Shown: in pieces, positions 25,296-35,449 of the stretch
Layout of the letters: each line of letters begins with the position of its first letter
How positions within the stretch are numbered: position 1 is the first letter of the stretch
NCBI GenBank assembly: GCA_019136545.1
Contig: JAGVUA010000024.1
Coordinates: 1 to 35,831 of the forward strand
DNA from: Betaproteobacteria bacterium
GTDB taxonomy: Bacteria; Pseudomonadota; Gammaproteobacteria; Burkholderiales; Rhodocyclaceae
Direction of reading: 5' to 3'
DNA: 35,831 nucleotides
Made by a program: the position numbers and the translations under genes
The notes under the pieces: model-generated
The model's input: only the letters and a program-made list of their open reading frames with translations
Databases searched by the model: none
Told to the model about the DNA's origin: nothing

Positions 25296-25772
25296 ATGTA
25301 TGCCATGTCCAAGCTCGCGGTAGCGTTGACCGGGATCGCGATGGTCGCCGCCGGCTGTGCCAACGGGCCGGCGGTGGCCGATCGCAATCCCGCCGCGCAG
25401 GTGAATATCGCCGGTCCGGAGACCTGCGTTTTCATTCGCAGCATTTTCGACTGGCGGGTGGTCGATGACGAGCGGATCATCGTCCGCGAGACGGCCGGCG
25501 ACGACAATGCCTACCTGGTGTCGTTGGCTTCGCCCTCGTTCAATCTGCACACGGCCGACGCCATCGCTTTTGCCGACGGCAATGGCGACGGTCGTCTGTG
25601 TTCGTTCGGTGGCGATGCGGTGTTGCTGCCCGGCACGATCGGCGAGCGCAGGCCGATTGCGTCGCTCAAGCGGCTTACCGGTGCCGAAGTCAAGGCCCTG
25701 CTCGGCCGGGCGGCAGCGCCCGCCGCCAAGCCGGTCGCGCCTACCACGCCCGCTGCCCCCGAGCAGCGCTGA
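25296..25772 (+). CDS. Small exported protein, DUF6491-like, possible lipoprotein
   Basis: A 158-residue protein with a strong ribosome site (CGGAGGTGTG, spacing about 7). A hydrophobic signal at residues 6-20 ends in VAAGC, giving a probable lipobox with Cys21, although Ala at -3 is not ideal. The mature part has CVFIRSIFDWRVVDDE and CSFGGDAV with two cysteines that may pair. The tail is Pro/Ala-rich (PAAKPVAPTTPAAPEQ). The pattern resembles DUF6491 proteins, whose function is unknown. It has its own leader after npdG, so it need not belong to the catabolic operon. It faces the PEP-CTERM gene. Confidence 0.8.
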   Translation: MYAMSKLAVALTGIAMVAAGCANGPAVADRNPAAQVNIAGPETCVFIRSIFDWRVVDDERIIVRETAGDDNAYLVSLASPSFNLHTADAIAFADGNGDGRLCSFGGDAVLLPGTIGERRPIASLKRLTGAEVKALLGRAAAPAAKPVAPTTPAAPEQR

Positions 25773-25785
25773 GCCGGTCGTCCTG

Positions 25786-26589
25786 TCAGCGGCGGCGGCG
25801 ACGTATGCCGGCGAGACCGGCAAGACCCAGACCGAGCAGCGCGAGCGAGCCCGGTTCCGGCACGCGGCTGGGATCGGTGAGGATGCTGTCGTTGGCGCAG
25901 TTCTCGGTCCAGTGGATGTTGAACGCCGAACCATCCCAACCGGCGGCGGTCAGCCACGAAGTCGGTACGCTGATCTCATAGAAGTAATGCAGGTCGGCGG
26001 GGTTGGCACCGTAGCCGGTGGCGCCCGTCGTGGTATAGGCAAAGTTGGCGTTACCGAGCCAAGTGCCGCCATTTAGCGAGGTGGGATGAGTGGTATCGGG
26101 GTTTCCGGGGTTATAGCTGCCGTTGGCAGCCCAGAGACCGTAGTTCCAGCTGGCGCCGCCATAGACGCCGCCGGCTACGCCGAACCCGCCGGTGATGACG
26201 TTGATGCCTACCTCGTAGCTGCCGTTCTTGCCGAAATCGATGGCGAAGTCTCCCGCGCCGTAGCTGTTTGCGCCGGGATTCTGCGCGGTCGTGGGGTTAT
26301 GGCCGGTGGCCAGCGCGATGTACAAGGTATTGCCGAGGATCTGGGCGTACAAGGCTTCGGCGTCGTAGGCTTGGCCACCCCAGCCGGGGGCCAGGAAGAA
26401 ACTGCCGCTGCCGGTCTGGTCCTCGACGGTGGCATGAATGCCTGCGCTTGGCGCCCAGGTCGTGTGATTGATGCCCCAGTCGTTCAGGTTGCCGTCGATG
26501 GTGAAGGCGGCTGCAGCAGCGCCGGAAAACGTGAGCACGGCGCCGAAGGCGGTGGAGACGGCGGCGGAAACAAGGCTGCGAGTGTTCAT
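25786..26589 (-). CDS. PEP-CTERM sorting domain protein, exported
   Basis: A 267-residue secreted protein. The start at ATG 26589 is supported by AAGGA eight bases upstream. The signal peptide is about residues 1-28 (SAAVSTAFGAVLTFSGAAAAA). The mature domain is rich in Gly, Asn, Tyr and Trp with few Cys, typical of extracellular matrix proteins, and begins FTIDGNLNDWGI. The C-terminus is a textbook PEP-CTERM signal: VPEPGS, a hydrophobic helix LALLGLGLAGLAG, and the basic end IRRRRR, recognised by exosortase EpsH/XrtA. A good -24/-12 promoter lies upstream. Its role may be biofilm or floc formation; no enzymatic motif is seen. Confidence 0.93.
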   Translation of the reverse strand: MNTRSLVSAAVSTAFGAVLTFSGAAAAAFTIDGNLNDWGINHTTWAPSAGIHATVEDQTGSGSFFLAPGWGGQAYDAEALYAQILGNTLYIALATGHNPTTAQNPGANSYGAGDFAIDFGKNGSYEVGINVITGGFGVAGGVYGGASWNYGLWAANGSYNPGNPDTTHPTSLNGGTWLGNANFAYTTTGATGYGANPADLHYFYEISVPTSWLTAAGWDGSAFNIHWTENCANDSILTDPSRVPEPGSLALLGLGLAGLAGIRRRRR

Positions 26590-26628
26590 GATCGGATTCC
26601 TTGGGTGGAAACGAGATGAGAACACTTA

Positions 26629-26645
26629 AGCAAGCACAATGCCAA
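26629..26645 (-). promoter_or_regulatory. Sigma-54 (-24/-12) promoter of the PEP-CTERM gene
   Basis: The minus strand reads TTGGCATTGTGCTTGCT: a GG at -24 and a GC at -12 exactly 12 bases apart, matching the RpoN consensus TGGCAC-N5-TTGCW except for one base. The start codon is about 40 bases downstream, leaving a leader of roughly 30 bases with AAGGA. The region beyond it (26646-26760) is unusually AT-rich for this DNA, with a TATATATATAT tract, suitable for bending or activator binding. PEP-CTERM genes in Rhodocyclales are known to be under RpoN with the PrsK/PrsR system. Confidence 0.75.
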
Positions 26646-26810
26646 GTCTATATATATATGAAAATAAACGACTAATTATTTTCTTCGATCGGGGCGTGTA
26701 AGGAATGGCGACGAAATATTATTGGATGTGTAAGTAAAGCCGACATCATTGATGGGGATTTCGCCGCCTGAACCAAAGTCAGCCGTCGCGAGCCGCCGAC
26801 GGTATGAGGA

Positions 26811-27413
26811 TCAGAGCAGTCCCTCGGCTTTCAGCGCGGCCTGCACCGCCGGCCGTTGGGCGATGCGCCCGGTGTACTCGGCCAGTTTCGGCCATTGGGC
26901 GATATCGATGTCGCAGTACTTGCCCCAGCTGAGCACGGTGAACAAGTAGGCGTCCGCCACCGAGAATTGATCGCCGAACAGGAAGGGGCCCTTGAGTTGG
27001 TCCTGGACAGAGGCTAAGCGCGCGCCGATCTGGGTGCGCGCGGCTTTCTTCCAGTCGTCGCCAGCGGCGGGATTGAAGAGAGCGCCGAAGGCCTTGTGCA
27101 ATTCCGTGGCGATGAAATTGAGCATGGCCTGCAAGCGGTAGCGTTCCAGGGTGCCATTGGGAGGGGCCAGTTTTTTCTCGGGAACGCGGTCGGCGAGATA
27201 CTGGACGATCGCCGGTCCTTCCATGAGCAGGCTGCCGTCGTCGAGCACGAGGACAGGCACGTAGCCGTTGGGGTTGACCGTCGCGAAGTCGGCGCCGGTC
27301 TCGGTCTTGCCGGTGGCCAGATCGACGCGCGTCATGTCGAAAGCCAGTCCGGCTTCGCGCAGGACGATATGCGGCGACAGGGAGCAGGCGGCGGGAGCGT
27401 AATACAGCTTCAT
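26811..27413 (-). CDS. Glutathione S-transferase, beta-like
   Basis: A 200-residue cytosolic GST. The N-terminal thioredoxin-fold domain begins MKLYYAPAACSLSPHIVLREAGL, in which Cys10 and Ser11 sit at the GSH-binding position typical of bacterial beta-class GstA. NGYVPVLVLDDGSLLMEGPAIVQYLAD carries the cis-Pro and the Glu-Gly GSH contacts. The helical C-terminal domain contains FLFGDQFSVADAYLFTVLSWGKY, the N-capping box. It stands alone between the PEP-CTERM gene and the PEP/pyruvate-binding protein and probably serves general detoxification. Confidence 0.94.
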   Translation of the reverse strand: MKLYYAPAACSLSPHIVLREAGLAFDMTRVDLATGKTETGADFATVNPNGYVPVLVLDDGSLLMEGPAIVQYLADRVPEKKLAPPNGTLERYRLQAMLNFIATELHKAFGALFNPAAGDDWKKAARTQIGARLASVQDQLKGPFLFGDQFSVADAYLFTVLSWGKYCDIDIAQWPKLAEYTGRIAQRPAVQAALKAEGLL

Positions 27414-27561
27414 GGCGTTCTATCCTCCTCGGGTGGGTTGACCGATCATCGTAGCAGAAGCGCGCATGGCAGCCCAGACCGCCTCGCCAGGAGCCCTGGA
27501 CAAGCCGCGGCGGCAACGGCAGGCGCTGTACATCGAGGCGCGGTCGCGCTAGGGTGTGGCC

Positions 27562-30132
27562 ATGGATGCGCTGCCGCTTTCCGGTTTCGCCCCGACCACC
27601 GGCCTGTCGGGACTCGACGACGTTCTCGCCGGCATCCGGCGCGGCGACAACATCGTCTGGCAGATCGAATCGCTGGACGAATACCTCGCGCTCGTGAAGC
27701 CGTACGTGGCGGCGGCGCGGCAGCAGCATCGCCGCCTGATCTACTTCCGCTTCGCCCACCATCCGCCGCTGATGGGCGACGACGGCGGGGTCGATATCGT
27801 CCGCCCGGACATGACGGCCGGCTTCGACGTCTTCGTGGACCAGGTGCATTCGGCGATCGAAGCGGCGGGACCAGAGACCATGTACGTTTTCGATTGCCTG
27901 TCCGAACTGGCGGATTGCTGGCAATCCGACCGCATGATGGGCAACTTCTTCCGCCTCACCTGTCCGCGCCTGTTCGATCTCGACACCGTCACCTATTTTG
28001 CCGTCTACCGGAACCGGCACGCGCGCTCGGGCATGGCCGTGATCGCCGACACGACCCAGTTCCTGCTCGACGTGTTCCGCCGCCACGGCCGTCTCTACAT
28101 CCGCCCCATCAAGGTCCAGCATCGCTCGGCCGCCGCCATGGACCTCATGCATGCCTGGGAAGCGGGCGACCGCTTCCGGGCCGTCGCCGACAGCGGCACG
28201 GTGGCGGAGATCCTGGCCGAGTCCGCCTGGCCCGATCTCGACGGCAACCGGATCGTCGGCCATTGGGAACGGCAGTTCGCGGCCGCAAAGTCAGTCATGG
28301 CGGCACGCCGCGCCGGCTATCCCGATCCGGCGGAAGCCGAATGGTTCGAGCGTCTCGCCAGGCTGATCGTCCCCGACGACGGCCCGATGTGGCGGCTGAT
28401 CTGCGAATACCTGACGCTCGACGACCTGATCACCGTCCGCTCGCGCATGATCGGCGCCGGTACGATCGGCGGCAAGGCGCTCGGCATGCTGCTGGCGCGC
28501 GCCGTCCTGCGCCGCGACGCGCCGGACGTGCACGCGCGCCTGGAGGCGCACGATTCGTTCTACGTCGGCACCGAGGTGTTCGACACCTTCTTCGTGCACA
28601 ACGGCCTCTGGTGGCTGCGTCGGCGCCAGCGCGAGCCGGCCACTTTTCTCACCGACCTCGACGAAGCGCAGCGGCGCATCACCACCGGCGACTTCCCGCC
28701 TTCGGTGCTGCGCCAGTTCGAGGGCATGCTCGACTACTTCGGCGAATGGCCGTTCATCGTGCGCTCGAGTTCGCGCCTGGAGGATCGCTACGGCAACGCC
28801 TTCGCCGGGCAGTACGACAGCGTCTTCTGCATCAATCGCGGCCCCTGGGAAAGCAGGCGCGTCGCCTTGCTCGACGCCGTGCGCCAGGTCTATGCCAGCA
28901 CGCTGTCGGAACGGGCGCTGCGCTACCGCGCCCGGCGCGGCCTGATGCGCGAGGACGAGCAGATGGCGCTGCTGATCATGCGCGTCTCCGGCACCGCCGG
29001 CCGCCGCTACTTCCATCCGCACGCCGCCGGTGTCGGCCTGTCGCTCAACCCTTATCCCTGGAACCCGCGCATCGACATGGAGGCGGGCGTGATCCGGCTC
29101 GTCGCGGGCCTCGGCACCCGGGCGGTCGACCGCACCGACGACGACTACACGCGGCTGGTGGCGCTCAATGCGCCGGAGCTGCGGCCCGAAACCAACTTCG
29201 GCGCCATCGCCCGCCACAGCCAGCGGCGCATGGACGCCCTCGACCTGACGACCGGCCAGTTCGTCAGCGGCCCGTTCGCCGCCATGATCGAAGGCCAGGC
29301 GGATTTTCCGCTCGACCTCCTGACCAGCCGGGAAGCCCGGGACAAGCCGGCCTTTCTCACCTTCGACGGCCTGATCGAACGCACGCCCTTCGTGGCCGAC
29401 ATGCGCCACATCCTCGCCGCGCTGCAGGGCGCCTACCAGCATCCCGTCGAGATCGAGTTCGCCCTCAACGCTACGTCCGGCGGCTACCGCATCAACCTCC
29501 TGCAGTGCCGGCCGATGCAGGTGCGCAAGGTCGAAGGCGCAGCCAGCCTCGAGCCGCCCGACGGCGTGCCGATCCTGGTGGCGGCGCGCGGCGCGGTGAT
29601 CGGTCCGAGTCGCGTCATTCATCCGGACAGGATCATTTACGTGGCGCCCTCGATCTATGGCCGGCTCAGCCAGGCCGAGCGGTTGGCGGTGACGCGGCTG
29701 GTCGGCCACATCAACCAGGCCAGCCGCGACCACCGTCCCTTGATGCTCGGCCCGGGGCGCTGGGGCACGCGCGATGCATGGCTCGGGTTGCCCGTAGTGT
29801 TCAACGAAATCAACCATGTCGTCGCCTTGTGCGAGATCGTCGACATGCACGAGAACCTGACGCCCGACGTGTCGCTGGGCACGCATTTCCTCAACGAATT
29901 GATCGAGGCCGACATGCTCTACTTTGCCCTGTTTCCGCGGCGCGCCGGCAATCGCATCGACGAGGCGGCGATCCTGGCGCGGCCGAATCGGTTGACGGAC
30001 ATCGTCGCCGACGCCGGGGCGTGGGCCGAGGCTGTGCGCGTCGTCGATTTTCCGGCCGGCGCCCTGACGCTCCATGGCGATGCCGAACGCCAGCAGGTGG
30101 CGGTGACGCTGGCGCCGACGGTGACGCCCTAA
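27562..30132 (+). CDS. PEP/pyruvate-binding-domain protein with degenerate KaiC-like N-terminus
   Basis: An 856-residue protein of unknown function; the start at ATG 27562 is favoured by AGGG seven bases upstream. Residues 10-200 resemble a KaiC/RecA-type module (PTTGLSGLDDVLAGIRRGDN), but the Walker A site is lost, replaced by QIESLDEY. An ATP-grasp domain of the pyruvate phosphate dikinase type follows at about 320-670, with GGKALGMLLARA and RSSSRLEDRYGNAFAGQYDS (from residue 401). There is no swivelling phosphohistidine domain and no PEP-utilising TIM barrel. Instead the C-terminus has MLGPGRWGTRDAWLGLPV and SLGTHFLNELIEADMLYFALFP, which I recall only from uncharacterised homologues. Its stop overlaps the convergent prmB by 4 bases. 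Confidence 0.85.
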   Translation: MDALPLSGFAPTTGLSGLDDVLAGIRRGDNIVWQIESLDEYLALVKPYVAAARQQHRRLIYFRFAHHPPLMGDDGGVDIVRPDMTAGFDVFVDQVHSAIEAAGPETMYVFDCLSELADCWQSDRMMGNFFRLTCPRLFDLDTVTYFAVYRNRHARSGMAVIADTTQFLLDVFRRHGRLYIRPIKVQHRSAAAMDLMHAWEAGDRFRAVADSGTVAEILAESAWPDLDGNRIVGHWERQFAAAKSVMAARRAGYPDPAEAEWFERLARLIVPDDGPMWRLICEYLTLDDLITVRSRMIGAGTIGGKALGMLLARAVLRRDAPDVHARLEAHDSFYVGTEVFDTFFVHNGLWWLRRRQREPATFLTDLDEAQRRITTGDFPPSVLRQFEGMLDYFGEWPFIVRSSSRLEDRYGNAFAGQYDSVFCINRGPWESRRVALLDAVRQVYASTLSERALRYRARRGLMREDEQMALLIMRVSGTAGRRYFHPHAAGVGLSLNPYPWNPRIDMEAGVIRLVAGLGTRAVDRTDDDYTRLVALNAPELRPETNFGAIARHSQRRMDALDLTTGQFVSGPFAAMIEGQADFPLDLLTSREARDKPAFLTFDGLIERTPFVADMRHILAALQGAYQHPVEIEFALNATSGGYRINLLQCRPMQVRKVEGAASLEPPDGVPILVAARGAVIGPSRVIHPDRIIYVAPSIYGRLSQAERLAVTRLVGHINQASRDHRPLMLGPGRWGTRDAWLGLPVVFNEINHVVALCEIVDMHENLTPDVSLGTHFLNELIEADMLYFALFPRRAGNRIDEAAILARPNRLTDIVADAGAWAEAVRVVDFPAGALTLHGDAERQQVAVTLAPTVTP

Positions 30133-31022
30133 GCGCCCAGATCGGCCCGACGCAGCATGAACACCTTGCCCTCGGCGCTTGCCGAGTCGATCCAGGTAAA
30201 CGGCAGGTCGGGAAAGGCCGCCTCGACGATGTCGGCGTTGTGGCCGACCTCGACGAACAGCAGGCCATCGTTGCCGAGATGATCGGCGGCGCCCACGAGC
30301 AGCCGTCGTACCACATCGAGGCCGTCCTCGCCGGCGCCGAGCGCCAGCGCCGGTTCGTGGCGGTATTCCGTGGGCAGGCTGGCCATCGATTCGGCGGTGA
30401 CGTAGGGCGGGTTGCAGATGATCAGGTCGTAGCGGCAAGCGGTCAGGCCTTCGAGCAGGTCCGATTGCACCAGCCGGATGCGATCCTCGCGGCCGTGTTC
30501 GACGACATTGCGGCGCGCCACCGCAAGCGCGTCGGCAGAGAGGTCGACCGCATCGATATGGGCATTCGGCAGCGCGTCGGCCATGATGATGGCGAGGCAG
30601 CCCGAACCGGTGCACAGGTCGAGCGCGGCAGTCACCGACAGCGGATCGTCGAGCCAGGGCGCCAGGCCATCGGCCAGCAGCTCGCCGAAATAGGAGCGCG
30701 GCACGATGACGCGCTCGTCGACATGAAAGCGATAGCCGCACAACCAGGCCTCGTGCGTCAGATAGGCGGCGGGCAGGCGACGGACGATGCGCTGTTCGAG
30801 CAGGTTGAGCACGCCGAGCCGTTCGTCGCGCGTCAGGCGGGCGTCCAGGAAAGGCTCGAGATGGTCGTGGGGCAGGTGCAGCGCGTGCAGGATGAGCCAG
30901 GCGGCCTCGTCGTGCGCGTTGTCGGTGCCATGACCGAAATGCAGCCGGGCCTCGGTGAAACGGCTGACCGCCCAGCGCAGCCAGTCGCGAATGGTGATCA
31001 GTTCGTCGAGGAGCGACGTCAT
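30129..31022 (-). CDS. prmB: Ribosomal protein L3 glutamine methyltransferase PrmB
   Basis: SAM-dependent N5-glutamine methyltransferase, 297 residues. The substrate-binding NPPY is at 204-207 and the SAM motif [11 protein letters not shown] at about 134-144. The segment [10 protein letters not shown] near 107-116 is characteristic of PrmB (L3 target), rather than PrmC, which has a PRPETE-type sequence there. Residues 1-100 form the helical N-terminal domain. The ATG overlaps the dapE stop by four bases. It acts on ribosomal protein L3 in the cytoplasm. Confidence 0.94.
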   Translation of the reverse strand: MTSLLDELITIRDWLRWAVSRFTEARLHFGHGTDNAHDEAAWLILHALHLPHDHLEPFLDARLTRDERLGVLNLLEQRIVRRLPAAYLTHEAWLCGYRFHVDERVIVPRSYFGELLADGLAPWLDDPLSVTAALDLCTGSGCLAIIMADALPNAHIDAVDLSADALAVARRNVVEHGREDRIRLVQSDLLEGLTACRYDLIICNPPYVTAESMASLPTEYRHEPALALGAGEDGLDVVRRLLVGAADHLGNDGLLFVEVGHNADIVEAAFPDLPFTWIDSASAEGKVFMLRRADLGA

Positions 31023-32167
31023 GGCTTCAGCAGGCGTGCCAGAGCCTCTTGGTAGATCCCGGCCAGCGGTTCGAGGTCGGCTACCGCGACGTGCTCATTC
31101 ACCTTGTGGATGCTGGCGTTGATCGGTCCGAATTCGACCACTTGCGAACAGATGTCGGCGATGAAGCGTCCGTCCGAAGTGCCGCCGGAAGTCGATAGCA
31201 TCGGTTTGCCGCCGGTGACGGCCTGTATGGCTTCCTCCATCGCCGCCACCAGGCGTCCGCGCGGCGTCAGAAAAGGTTGGCCGCCGATCGTCCAGTGAAT
31301 CTCGTATTCGAGCTGGTGGCGATCGAGCAGGGCATGCACGCGCGCCTGAAGGTTCTCGACGCTGCTGGCCGTGGAAAAACGGAAGTTGCACAGGACTTCC
31401 AGCGTTCCCGGCACCACGTTGGTGGCGCCGGTGCCGGCGTGGATGTTGGATATCTGGAAGCTGGTCGGCGGAAAGTACTCGTTGCCATCGTCCCAATGGG
31501 CCGACGCCAGGTCGGCCAGCGCTGGCGCCGCCAGGTGAATGGGATTGCGCACCTGCTCGGGATAGGCGACATGTCCCTGGAGGCCCTTGACGACGAGGCG
31601 GGCCGACAGCGAGCCGCGCCGGCCGTTCTTGATGGTATCGCCGAGCCTGGCCGTCGATGTCGGTTCGCCGACGATGCAGAAATCGATGCTTTCGCCGCGC
31701 GCGCGCAGCGCCTCGACGACGCGGACGGTGCCGTCGGTGGCGTCGCCTTCCTCGTCGGAGGTCAGCAGCAAGGCGATGCTGCCGCCGGCGTCGGGGCAGG
31801 CGCCCACGAAGCGCTCGACGGCGACCACGAAAGCCGCCAGCGATGCCTTCATGTCGGCGGCGCCGCGGCCGTGGAGCAGGCCGTCGCGTTCGCTCGGCTC
31901 GAAGGGATCGGACTGCCATTGCTCGCGCGGTCCCGGCGGCACCACGTCGGTGTGGCCGGCCAGGCAGACCAGCGGCGCCGTCTGGCCGCGCCGCGCCCAG
32001 AGGTTGCAGACCGGCCCCGTCGGGCCGGTGCTGTCCAGGCGCTCGATGGCGAAGCCGAGCGGACGCAGGCGGTCGGCAATGATGTCGAGGCAGCCGGCGT
32101 CGGCGGTGGTGACGGACGGTCGGGCGATCAGCTGCCGGGCGAGCGCGAGCGTGGCGGCCGACGTCAT
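31019..32167 (-). CDS. dapE: Succinyl-diaminopimelate desuccinylase DapE
   Basis: Zinc-dependent hydrolase of N-succinyl-LL-diaminopimelate in the succinylase branch of lysine and peptidoglycan synthesis; 382 residues, normal. Metal ligands and catalytic acid are visible: His72 and Asp74 in [10 protein letters not shown], Asp105 in GRGAADMK, and Glu139/Glu140 in TSDEEGDA. The dimerisation domain has LQGHVAYPE, and [11 protein letters not shown] and [12 protein letters not shown] lie toward the C-terminus. The start at 32167 shares one base with the pilU stop, so it is co-transcribed with dapD and dapC through pilU. Confidence 0.96.
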   Translation of the reverse strand: MTSAATLALARQLIARPSVTTADAGCLDIIADRLRPLGFAIERLDSTGPTGPVCNLWARRGQTAPLVCLAGHTDVVPPGPREQWQSDPFEPSERDGLLHGRGAADMKASLAAFVVAVERFVGACPDAGGSIALLLTSDEEGDATDGTVRVVEALRARGESIDFCIVGEPTSTARLGDTIKNGRRGSLSARLVVKGLQGHVAYPEQVRNPIHLAAPALADLASAHWDDGNEYFPPTSFQISNIHAGTGATNVVPGTLEVLCNFRFSTASSVENLQARVHALLDRHQLEYEIHWTIGGQPFLTPRGRLVAAMEEAIQAVTGGKPMLSTSGGTSDGRFIADICSQVVEFGPINASIHKVNEHVAVADLEPLAGIYQEALARLLKP

Positions 32168-33342
32168 CAGTCGTCCAGCTTCAGCGTGAATGCCGCGAAC
32201 GAGCTCCCTCCCGAGGCCGGCTCGGCCTGGTCGTCCGGCATCCCCGTCAACGGCGCCAGCGTGGTGTTGGCCGCGGGCGCCTGCAGCTGCGCGTTGTTGA
32301 TCAGCCACGACAGGTTGGTGGGCGAATCGGCGTTGGCCAGCGCTTCGTCGAGGGTGATGGTGTTTTCCTTGTAGAGGCGGAAGAGATCCTGCTCGAAAGT
32401 CTGCGAGCCCGGCGCCAGGCTTTGCTCCATGGCCTCCTTGATGCCGTTGATTTCGCCTTTTTCGATCAGTTCCGAGATGTGGCGCGTGTTCAGCAGAATT
32501 TCCACCGACGGAATGCGATGGCCGTCGGGCTTGCGCACCAGGCGCTGGGAGATGATGGTCTTCAGCGTCGACGACAGGTCGAGATAAAGCGCCGTGCGGT
32601 TTTCCAGCGGGAAGAAGTTGATGATCCGGTTGAGGGCGTGATAGGCGTTGTTGGCGTGCAAGGTGGCGACGCACAGGTGGCCGGTCTGGGCATAGGCGAT
32701 GGCCGCGCTCATGGTTTCCTTGTCGCGAATCTCGCCGATCAGGATGCAGTCGGGCGCCTGGCGCATGGCGTTCTTCAGCGCGTCGTGCCATGAATGCGTG
32801 TCGAGACCGACTTCGCGCTGATTGACGATCGACTTCTTGTGCTTGAAGAGAAACTCGATCGGGTCCTCGACGGTGAGAATGTGGCCCGAACGATGCGTGT
32901 TGCGATGGTCGAGCATCGAGGCGATGGTGGTCGACTTGCCCGAACTGGTGGCGCCCACCACCAGCACGAGGCCGCGCTTTGCCATGATGAGGTCGGACAG
33001 GATGCTGGGCAGCGCCAGTTCCTCGATGCGGGGAATCGCGCTGGTGATGAAGCGCACGACGATGCCGATGCTGTTGCGCTGCCAGAACATGTTGATGCGG
33101 AAATTGCCGACATCGGCAATGCCGACCGACAGGTTGAGTTCGCGTGCCGTATCCAGCTGCTCGAACTGCTCCGGTTTGAGCAGTTCGCGGGCCATGCGCT
33201 CGATGGTGGCCGGGTCCATCACCTGCTGGTTGATCGGGATGCAGTTGCCATGGATCTTGATGCTGATCGGCGCGCCGGCCGAAATGAAGATGTCCGAGGC
33301 TTTCTTTTCGGCCATCAGCATGAACAGCTTGTCGAGGATCAT
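32167..33342 (-). CDS. pilU: Type IV pilus retraction ATPase PilU
   Basis: Cytoplasmic hexameric ATPase of the PilT family, 391 residues. The Walker A is GATSSGKST at 130-138, the Asp box region [10 protein letters not shown] near 155-164, the Walker B region [11 protein letters not shown] near 201-211, and the His box [20 protein letters not shown] near 221-240. The [15 protein letters not shown] form and the longer C-terminal tail favour PilU over PilT. The start at 33342 has GGGAG upstream; an open frame extending 84 bases further is arginine/proline-rich and not real. It is inserted between dapD and dapE, a gene order I associate with betaproteobacteria. Confidence 0.93.
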   Translation of the reverse strand: MILDKLFMLMAEKKASDIFISAGAPISIKIHGNCIPINQQVMDPATIERMARELLKPEQFEQLDTARELNLSVGIADVGNFRINMFWQRNSIGIVVRFITSAIPRIEELALPSILSDLIMAKRGLVLVVGATSSGKSTTIASMLDHRNTHRSGHILTVEDPIEFLFKHKKSIVNQREVGLDTHSWHDALKNAMRQAPDCILIGEIRDKETMSAAIAYAQTGHLCVATLHANNAYHALNRIINFFPLENRTALYLDLSSTLKTIISQRLVRKPDGHRIPSVEILLNTRHISELIEKGEINGIKEAMEQSLAPGSQTFEQDLFRLYKENTITLDEALANADSPTNLSWLINNAQLQAPAANTTLAPLTGMPDDQAEPASGGSSFAAFTLKLDD

Positions 33343-33376
33343 GGTGTCTCCCGCGGGCGTCGTGGGCGCGTCGGAA

Positions 33377-34195
<819 letters not shown>

Positions 34196-34232
34196 GATGC
34201 GTTCCTTGTGGTCCCTGTAGGTTCGGTTGAGT

Positions 34233-35435
34233 TCAGAGCGTCTGGCAGAAATCGGCGATGCGCTGCGCCGCCTCGATGCATTCGTCCGGGTCGGCGACCA
34301 GCGCGATGCGCACGAAGCCGGCGCCGGGATTGATGCCGCCGGCCGCGCGGGCAAGGTAGCTGCCCGGTAGCACAATGACATTGTAGCGGTCGCGCAGGCG
34401 CCGGGCGAAGTCGGTATCGGCGACGCCGTGGCGGGCGACCGAGGCCCAGAGGTAGAAGCCGGCATCGGGCATGCGCGTATCGAGGCAGTCGGCGAGGATC
34501 GGCGTCACCCGCGCGAATTTTTCCTTGTACAGCCGGCGGTTGTCGAGCACATGGCCCTCATCGCGCCAGGCGACGGTCGAGGCCACCTGCACCGGCGGGC
34601 TCATGGCGCAGCCGTGATAGGTGCGATAGAGCCAGAACTGCTTGAGGATGGCGGCATCGCCGGCGACGAAACCGGAGCGCAGCCCCGGCACGTTGGATCG
34701 TTTCGAGAGGCTGGAAAACACCACCAGCCGGCGGTAGTCGTCGCGGCCGAGCTCCCGGGCGGCCCGCATGGCGCCCAGCGGCGGCTGACTTTCGTCGAAA
34801 TAGATCTCCGAATAGCACTCGTCGGCGGCAATGACGAAACCGTGGCGGTCCGACAGTTCGAACAACTGTCGCCATTGCTCGAAGGACACGACGTTACCGG
34901 TCGGATTGCTCGGCGAGCAGACGTAGACCAGCTGCGTGCGTTTCCAGGTCTCTTCCGGCACGGCGGCGAAATTCATGGCGAAGCCGTCGTCGGGCAACTG
35001 ATGGATGAAGGCCGGCGTCAGGCCCGCGAGATAGGCCGCGCCTTCGTAGATCTGGTAGAAGGGATTCGGGCACAGCACCAGGCCGCCGGGGCGCGACGGA
35101 TCGGCCACGCACTGCGCGAAGGCGAACAGCGCCTCGCGCGATCCGTTGACCGGCAGCACCTGATGGACCGGGTGGGGCGGCGGAATGCCGTGGCGCCGGG
35201 CCAGCCAGTCGGCGATGGCATGGCGCAGTTCGTCCGAGCCGTTGGTGATGGGATAATTCGCCAGTCCCGACAGATTGGCCGCCAAGGTTTCCTTGATGAA
35301 TTCGGGCGTGCCGTGCTGCGGCTCGCCGATGGAAAGCTTGATTTCCTTTATGTCGTCCGGCGGCTCGCCGCCAGCGAACAGCTGCCGTAGTTTCTCGAAG
35401 GGATAAGGCTGAAGCTGGGCGAGATGGGGATTCAC
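34233..35435 (-). CDS. dapC: Succinyldiaminopimelate aminotransferase DapC
   Basis: PLP-dependent class I/II aminotransferase making N-succinyl-LL-DAP; 400 residues from GTG 35435. The N-terminus (V/M)[19 protein letters not shown] is the form usual for betaproteobacterial DapC, which decides the start; a TTG four codons upstream is less likely. The PLP lysine is Lys245 in [16 protein letters not shown]. Asn177 in SPSNPTGN and Asp205 in [10 protein letters not shown] bind the cofactor. It leads the dapC-dapD-pilU-dapE-prmB transcript and is divergent from the EamA-type gene, whose start is only 15 bases away. Confidence 0.94.
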   Translation of the reverse strand: MNPHLAQLQPYPFEKLRQLFAGGEPPDDIKEIKLSIGEPQHGTPEFIKETLAANLSGLANYPITNGSDELRHAIADWLARRHGIPPPHPVHQVLPVNGSREALFAFAQCVADPSRPGGLVLCPNPFYQIYEGAAYLAGLTPAFIHQLPDDGFAMNFAAVPEETWKRTQLVYVCSPSNPTGNVVSFEQWRQLFELSDRHGFVIAADECYSEIYFDESQPPLGAMRAARELGRDDYRRLVVFSSLSKRSNVPGLRSGFVAGDAAILKQFWLYRTYHGCAMSPPVQVASTVAWRDEGHVLDNRRLYKEKFARVTPILADCLDTRMPDAGFYLWASVARHGVADTDFARRLRDRYNVIVLPGSYLARAAGGINPGAGFVRIALVADPDECIEAAQRIADFCQTL

Positions 35436-35449
35436 GGAGAGGAGCAAGC

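Noticed and set aside
26649-26660. TATATATATAT tract as a repeat element
   Set aside because: It is too short to be a meaningful repeat and is better explained as part of the AT-rich promoter region.
27096-31055. 1319-codon open frame on the plus strand
   Set aside because: It is antisense to gst and prmB and out of frame with the PEP/pyruvate-binding gene; it is Arg-rich and has no recognisable domain.
31020-32791. Longer dapE frame reaching 32791
   Set aside because: The part above 32167 is pilU read out of frame; DapE begins at [13 protein letters not shown] with the ATG overlapping the pilU stop.
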